Below are positions 60,269 to 64,000 of a stretch of DNA of 64,000 nt, in pieces. Each line of letters starts with the position of its first letter. Position 1 is the first letter of the stretch. The notes under the pieces were generated by a model that was given only the letters and a program-made list of their open reading frames with translations, did no database searches and was not told the DNA's origin. The translations under genes and the position numbers were made by a program. The stretch comes from Streptomyces hygroscopicus subsp. hygroscopicus (GTDB lineage: Bacteria > Actinomycetota > Actinomycetes > Streptomycetales > Streptomycetaceae), in NCBI RefSeq assembly GCF_030269125.1, contig NZ_BSSM01000002.1:558001-622000 (forward strand), read 5' to 3'.

Positions 60269-61489
60269 GTGACTTCCTTCGACACCTCCTCCCCGCAACT
60301 CAACGTCTGGCGCGCGATGCTGGCGCTGGCCGTCGTGTTCGTGATGCTCGCCACCACCGGCTGGACCGCCCTGCGCACCCACCGGGAGTCCGGCGAACTC
60401 CAGGCCTCGCTCGACAGCTGGAAGCACGGCAGCCTCCACGGAGCGCGGCTCCCGGACCCGGGGGCCGGTCCCACGCGGCTCACCCGGTTCTTCACCTCGC
60501 TCTCCGCGCAGGACCGCGCCCGCCTCGCCCGCCGCTACCCGCTCGCGGTGGGCAACATGAACGGCGCGCCGGTCTCCCTGCGCTACCGCGCCAACCACAT
60601 CGCCCTGGAACAGCAGCGCGCGGTCGAGCGCACCCGCATGCACGACAGCCGGCTCAGCGCGGCGGGCCAGCAGGACGCCGGGCGCCGCATGCACCGCTAC
60701 GCGTCGCTGCTGGACCCCGGCCGCCAGATCCTCTCCTTCGACCCGGAGGGCACCGGCCGCGTCGCCGAGGTGTTCGGGAACCTGACCAGGGCGCAGCGGA
60801 TCTCGGTCGTCGTGCCCGGCGTGGACACCGACCTGCTCAGCTTCCAGAAGACCAACCGCCCCTACACCGCCCCGGTCGGCATGGCCAAGGCGCTGTACGC
60901 GGCGGAACGCGCGGCCGCCCCCGGGACCCGTACGGCCGTGATCGCCTGGGCGGACTACACCTCCCCCGACGGCCTCGGCGTGGACGCGGCCACCGGAGCG
61001 CGCGCGGCGGAGGGCTCCCTGCGGCTGAACGCGCTGCTGCGCGCCCTGCCGGGCCGGGCCCCGGTGTCGATGTTCTGCCACAGCTACGGCTCCGTGCTGT
61101 GCGGGGTCGCCGCGCACGACATGCCCCGGCGGGTCGCCGACATAGCGGTGGCCGCCAGCCCCGGCATGCGCGTCTCCAGGGCCGCGAACCTCGGCACCAC
61201 CGCCCGGGTGTGGGCCATGCGGGACGCCACCGACTGGATCCAGGACGTGCCGTACCTGGAGCTGGGCGGGCTCGGGCACGGCGCCGATCCGGTCGCCGCG
61301 GGCTTCGGCGCCCGGGTGCTGTCCGCGCGGGACGCGCAGGGCCACGCCGGGTACTTCACGCCGGGCACGGACAGTCTGCGCAACCTCGCGGACATCGGCA
61401 CGGGCGCGTACGACTCGGTGGAGTGCGCCGGCGGAAGTGACGCCTGCCGGGCAGGTCTGCCCGCGACGACGACGGCCCAACGCGCGTAG
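60269..61489 (+). CDS. Membrane-anchored alpha/beta hydrolase (DUF1023)
   Basis: A 406-residue protein: one N-terminal helix (MLALAVVFVMLATTGWTALR) and an external alpha/beta-hydrolase domain. The nucleophile elbow is FCHSYGSVLCG (Ser in HSYG); IAWADYTSPDGLG and GHAGYFTPGTDSLRN supply the acid/His region. DUF1023 hydrolases are common in Streptomyces; substrates unknown. GTG at 60269, likely leaderless. Confidence 0.82.
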   Translation: MTSFDTSSPQLNVWRAMLALAVVFVMLATTGWTALRTHRESGELQASLDSWKHGSLHGARLPDPGAGPTRLTRFFTSLSAQDRARLARRYPLAVGNMNGAPVSLRYRANHIALEQQRAVERTRMHDSRLSAAGQQDAGRRMHRYASLLDPGRQILSFDPEGTGRVAEVFGNLTRAQRISVVVPGVDTDLLSFQKTNRPYTAPVGMAKALYAAERAAAPGTRTAVIAWADYTSPDGLGVDAATGARAAEGSLRLNALLRALPGRAPVSMFCHSYGSVLCGVAAHDMPRRVADIAVAASPGMRVSRAANLGTTARVWAMRDATDWIQDVPYLELGGLGHGADPVAAGFGARVLSARDAQGHAGYFTPGTDSLRNLADIGTGAYDSVECAGGSDACRAGLPATTTAQRA

Positions 61490-61555
61490 AAACAGCAGGA
61501 AGTGCGGTCTGCGCGGGTGGCGACGGAGGGGCACGTGCCGCATACGATGAGCCGC

Positions 61556-62395
61556 ATGGGTGACGTACTGGCGGGTTTTCATGCCGTCTGGGAGTTCGAG
61601 TCCGACTCCGTGCTCATCCGCTACGAACGGGGGATTCGAACACCGAAGTTGTTCCAGGCGCTCGGGGAGCGGCGGATACCGCTGTCCGCCGTCGAGGAGG
61701 TCACGCTCGCTCCGGGCAAGCGCGGCACCCTCGTGCTGCGTCTGGTGCCCCGTTCCGGTGCGGATCCGCTCATGGAGGCGGCGGACGGGCAGCTGAAGGA
61801 GGGTTCCGACCCGTACCGGCTGGTCCTGCCGGCCGAGCGGGAGCCCGAGGCGGCGTCCCGCGCCGAGGAACTGGCGGCGCGGCTGACGGAGCCGGGGCCG
61901 GCGGACCGCTATCTGGTGGCCGCGCCCGCGGCGCCGTTGCAGTTCAAGGCGTACGACGGGAAGGCGACGTTCGACGGGACCTCCGTGCAGTTCCGGTGGT
62001 CCTGGACCGGCGCGTCCACGGCCAAGTGGAAGGCCGGCGACCAGAGTTACGCGGTCGCCGACCTCAGCGGCGTGGAGTGGCGCTCCCCCGAAGCGCTGGA
62101 GGGGTACCTACGGCTCCGCGCCTCGGGTTCGGACCCGGTCGCCGCGCCCGACCAGGACCCGGCCGCGGTGGTGTTCGGACTCGGGTACGGCCCGGTGCAC
62201 GAGTCGCTGCCGTTCGCCGCGGCGGTTCTCGCGGCGGTCCGCTCACGCGGGCCGGTGCCGGCGGTGCCGCGGTGCCGTCGTGATCCCGCGGACATCGCCG
62301 AGCGGATCCGGCACCTGGGGGACTTGCATCAGGCCGGGTTGGTCACCGACGAGGAGTTCTCCAGCAAGAAGGCCGAGTTGCTGGCCGAACTCTAG
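61556..62395 (+). CDS. DUF4429 protein with C-terminal SHOCT
   Basis: A 279-residue protein with two DUF4429 (PH-like) repeats: the first MGDVLAGFHAVWEFESDSVL followed by RYERGIRTPKLFQALGERRI, the second LQFKAYDGKATFDGTSVQF; then a SHOCT motif LHQAGLVTDEEFSSKKAELL. DUF4429 is Streptomyces-typical and uncharacterised. TACGAT (61543-61548) ends 7 bp before ATG 61556, suggesting a leaderless mRNA; the ATG at 61547 is inside that box and was rejected. Its stop TAG shares CTAG with the convergent gene's stop. Confidence 0.82.
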   Translation: MGDVLAGFHAVWEFESDSVLIRYERGIRTPKLFQALGERRIPLSAVEEVTLAPGKRGTLVLRLVPRSGADPLMEAADGQLKEGSDPYRLVLPAEREPEAASRAEELAARLTEPGPADRYLVAAPAAPLQFKAYDGKATFDGTSVQFRWSWTGASTAKWKAGDQSYAVADLSGVEWRSPEALEGYLRLRASGSDPVAAPDQDPAAVVFGLGYGPVHESLPFAAAVLAAVRSRGPVPAVPRCRRDPADIAERIRHLGDLHQAGLVTDEEFSSKKAELLAEL

Positions 62396-63414
62396 AGCCG
62401 CTCCCGGCCCGCCGAGGTGAACGTCATGTCCGCGTACCGGTCGCCCGCCACCTTGCCCGCGATCGGCTCCAGTCGGGCCAGCTCGGCCTCGGTCAGGGTG
62501 ATCCGGGTCGCGGCCACGTTCTCCTCCACCCGGTTCGCCTTGCGGGTGCCCGGGATCGGGACGACCGGCAGGGAGTCGACGGCGGCGCGCTGCTGGACCC
62601 AGGCCAGGGCGATCTGGGCCGGGGTGGCTCCGTGGGCGGCGGCGATGGTGTGCAGGGGCTGGAGCAGGGCCGCGTTCGCGGCGGCGTTGTCGCCGGTGAA
62701 GCGGGGCTGCTGGCGGCGGAAGTCGTCGGTCGTGAGGTCCTTGTCGGCGTTGGCGAAGGACCCCGTGAGGAAGCCCCGGCCGAGCGGCGAGTACGGCACC
62801 AGGGCGACGCCCAGCTCCCGCGCCGCCGGCACGACGTGCGCCTCGATGTCCCGGCTGAACAGCGACCACTCCGACTGCACGGCCGCGATCGGGTGCACGG
62901 CGTGCGCCGCGCGCAGTTCCCGCGCCGTGACCTCGCTGAGGCCCAGGTGCTTGACCTTGCCCTCGCGCACCAGCTCCGCCATCGTGCCGACGGTCTCCTC
63001 GATCGGCACGTTCACGTCGCGCCGGTGCATGTAGTAGAGGTCGATCACGTCGACGCCGAGCCGCTGGAGGCTGCCCTCGACGGCCTCGCGGATGTACGGG
63101 GCGTCGTTGCGGATGATCCGCCTGGTCGGGTCGTCCTCGGGAATGGACAGGGCGAACTTGGTGGCGATCACCACCTCGTCGCGGTGGGCCCGGAAGAACG
63201 GGGCGAGGAACCGCTCGTTCTCGCCCGCGCCGTACGCGTCGGCGGTGTCGTAGAGGGTCACGCCCAGCTCCAGCGCCCGGTCCAGGGCGGCGCGCGCCTG
63301 CGCGGTGTCGGTGGGGCCGTAGCCGAAGCTCATGCCCATGCAGCCGAGTCCCTGTACGCCGACCTCGGGCCCCTGCGCTCCCAGGCGTGCCGTCGGAATC
63401 CTGGCGTCGGTCAT
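62392..63414 (-). CDS. Aldo/keto reductase
   Basis: A 340-residue NADPH-dependent reductase: GLGCMGMSFGYGP, catalytic Asp/Tyr in LYDTADAYGAGENERFL, Lys in VVIATKFAL, His in LYYMHRRD, and the cofactor motif VVPIPGTRKANRVEENV. Broad carbonyl substrates. ATG at 63414 overlaps the stop of the MerR gene (ATGA, 63411-63414), so the regulator and enzyme are one coupled operon. Confidence 0.9.
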   Translation of the reverse strand: MTDARIPTARLGAQGPEVGVQGLGCMGMSFGYGPTDTAQARAALDRALELGVTLYDTADAYGAGENERFLAPFFRAHRDEVVIATKFALSIPEDDPTRRIIRNDAPYIREAVEGSLQRLGVDVIDLYYMHRRDVNVPIEETVGTMAELVREGKVKHLGLSEVTARELRAAHAVHPIAAVQSEWSLFSRDIEAHVVPAARELGVALVPYSPLGRGFLTGSFANADKDLTTDDFRRQQPRFTGDNAAANAALLQPLHTIAAAHGATPAQIALAWVQQRAAVDSLPVVPIPGTRKANRVEENVAATRITLTEAELARLEPIAGKVAGDRYADMTFTSAGRERL

Positions 63415-63875
63415 CGATTGTTCCCCTCTGTGGCGTAAAAACTGATCTTGCGGTCGAGCACGGCGAGCGTGTCCCGCAGCTCCGCGATCCGGCCGAGCAC
63501 GTCCCGGCGGGTCTGCTCCAGCAGTTCCTGCCGCTCCCGGTAGGTACCGGCCCCCTCGCGCACCAGTTCCGCGTACCTGACCATGTCCGCCACCGGCATG
63601 CCGGTCAGCCTCAGCTTGGTCACCAGGTCGAGCCAGTCCAGGTCGCGGTTGCGGTAGCGGCGCTGACCGGTGTGCGAGCGGTCGACGTGCGGCATCAGGC
63701 CGATCCGTTCGTACCAGCGCAGCGTGTGCGCGGTCAGGCCGGTGAAGGCGGCGACCTCACTGATCGTGTAGTGGTCCTGCCCGTCCGGGCGCGGGTGGCG
63801 CGGGGGACGCGCGGAGCAGATGTCGGCGGGGCGGGAGTCCTCAAGGGTCGCAGGGGTGGTCTGCATCACCGTCAT
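63411..63875 (-). CDS. MerR-family regulator of the aldo/keto reductase
   Basis: A 154-residue regulator: an unusual 35-residue extension, then the HTH YTISEVAAFTGLTAHTLRWY and ERIGLMPHVDR wing, and a C-terminal coiled coil (EQTRRDVLGRIAELRDTLAV). No cysteine metal site is evident, so an organic or redox inducer is more likely. ATG at 63875; a second ATG at 63866 is possible. It overlaps the reductase by 4 bp. Confidence 0.88.
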   Translation of the reverse strand: MTVMQTTPATLEDSRPADICSARPPRHPRPDGQDHYTISEVAAFTGLTAHTLRWYERIGLMPHVDRSHTGQRRYRNRDLDWLDLVTKLRLTGMPVADMVRYAELVREGAGTYRERQELLEQTRRDVLGRIAELRDTLAVLDRKISFYATEGNNR

Positions 63876-63891
63876 GGCTCAACGCTATGGC

Positions 63892-63909
63892 CTTCGAGTG
63901 CACTCCAAG
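63892..63909 (-). promoter_or_regulatory. MerR-type palindromic operator
   Basis: CTTCGAGTGCACTCCAAG has one mismatched pair in an 18-bp inverted repeat and contains GAGTGCACTC. It sits 17 bp upstream of the MerR start, in the place where MerR proteins bind between -35 and -10, so autoregulation of the operon is expected. Confidence 0.75.
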
Positions 63910-63970
63910 CAAGCGGAGCCGGTAAGAAAACCGCGGGACCGGGCGGGGGCCGCCGGATAGCGTGCGGGGC

Positions 63971-64000
63971 ATGAGTCTCGCACGACGGGCCACGCCCGAG
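63971..64000 (+). CDS. Start of a further gene (10 codons visible)
   Basis: ATG at 63971 opens MSLARRATPE and runs off the end of the window. TAGCGT at 63958-63963 ends 7 bp before it, so the gene could be leaderless. Its identity cannot be told from this fragment. It is divergent from the MerR gene, and the MerR operator lies between them. Confidence 0.45.
   Translation, partial: MSLARRATPE

Overview
The window is high-GC actinobacterial chromosome, almost certainly Streptomyces: codon third positions are nearly all G or C, GTG and TTG starts are common, 4-bp ATGA/GTGA overlaps couple operon genes, several genes look leaderless, and Streptomyces-typical families recur (SCO2322, DUF2330, DUF3052, DUF4429, YoaK, multiple TerD). 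From memory, the order ECF/SCO2322 ... TerD ... AhpE-like ... DUF3052 ... aceE matches the conserved core around SCO2319-SCO2371 of S. coelicolor, so this is mostly core chromosome with a few accessory insertions.

Layout. 1-1288: tail of a TetR-type regulator, then about 1 kb of decayed sequence. 1289-5667 (minus): compact operon of an HExxH protease, two MAB_1171c-type membrane proteins and an FAD oxidoreductase. 5965-11776 (plus): a cobalamin riboswitch heading five overlapping genes: two surface-anchored proteins (one with a terpenoid-cyclase/transcobalamin-like fold) and a complete ECF transporter. 12071-16932: a secreted SLT-like protein, YoaK, a steroid-type thiolase behind a KstR-like operator, and a GT87/PAP2 fusion. 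17344-31595: transporters, methyltransferase, small conserved proteins, a partly duplicated HAD gene, a GDT1-type exporter under a yybP-ykoY (Mn) riboswitch, a secreted HNH nuclease, DedA, DoxX and DUF2277.

31706-35346 is the most striking accessory block: a perfect 25-nt palindrome matching the rifamycin-associated element, then a rifamycin-glycosyltransferase-like gene, a pyrimidine-only repeat tract and a HelR-type RNA polymerase-recycling ATPase. It reads as a two-gene rifamycin tolerance unit (drug modification plus target rescue).

35414-44267: small conserved genes, YhhN, tRNA-Val(UAC), a coiled-coil membrane protein, an amidase, a polysaccharide deacetylase and a class A PBP whose transpeptidase SxxK motif is missing. 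44277-52989: a Ter stress island with a nucleotide-like metabolite module (HAD, PRTase/TRSP/StiP-like fusion, HpcH aldolase), three TerD proteins, a TerA-like protein and a TerC-like DUF475 protein. 53128-57352: peroxiredoxin, DUF3052 and aceE. 57716-64000: DHA2 efflux pump with divergent TetR, an alpha/beta hydrolase, DUF4429, an aldo/keto reductase with its MerR regulator and operator, and the first codons of one more gene.
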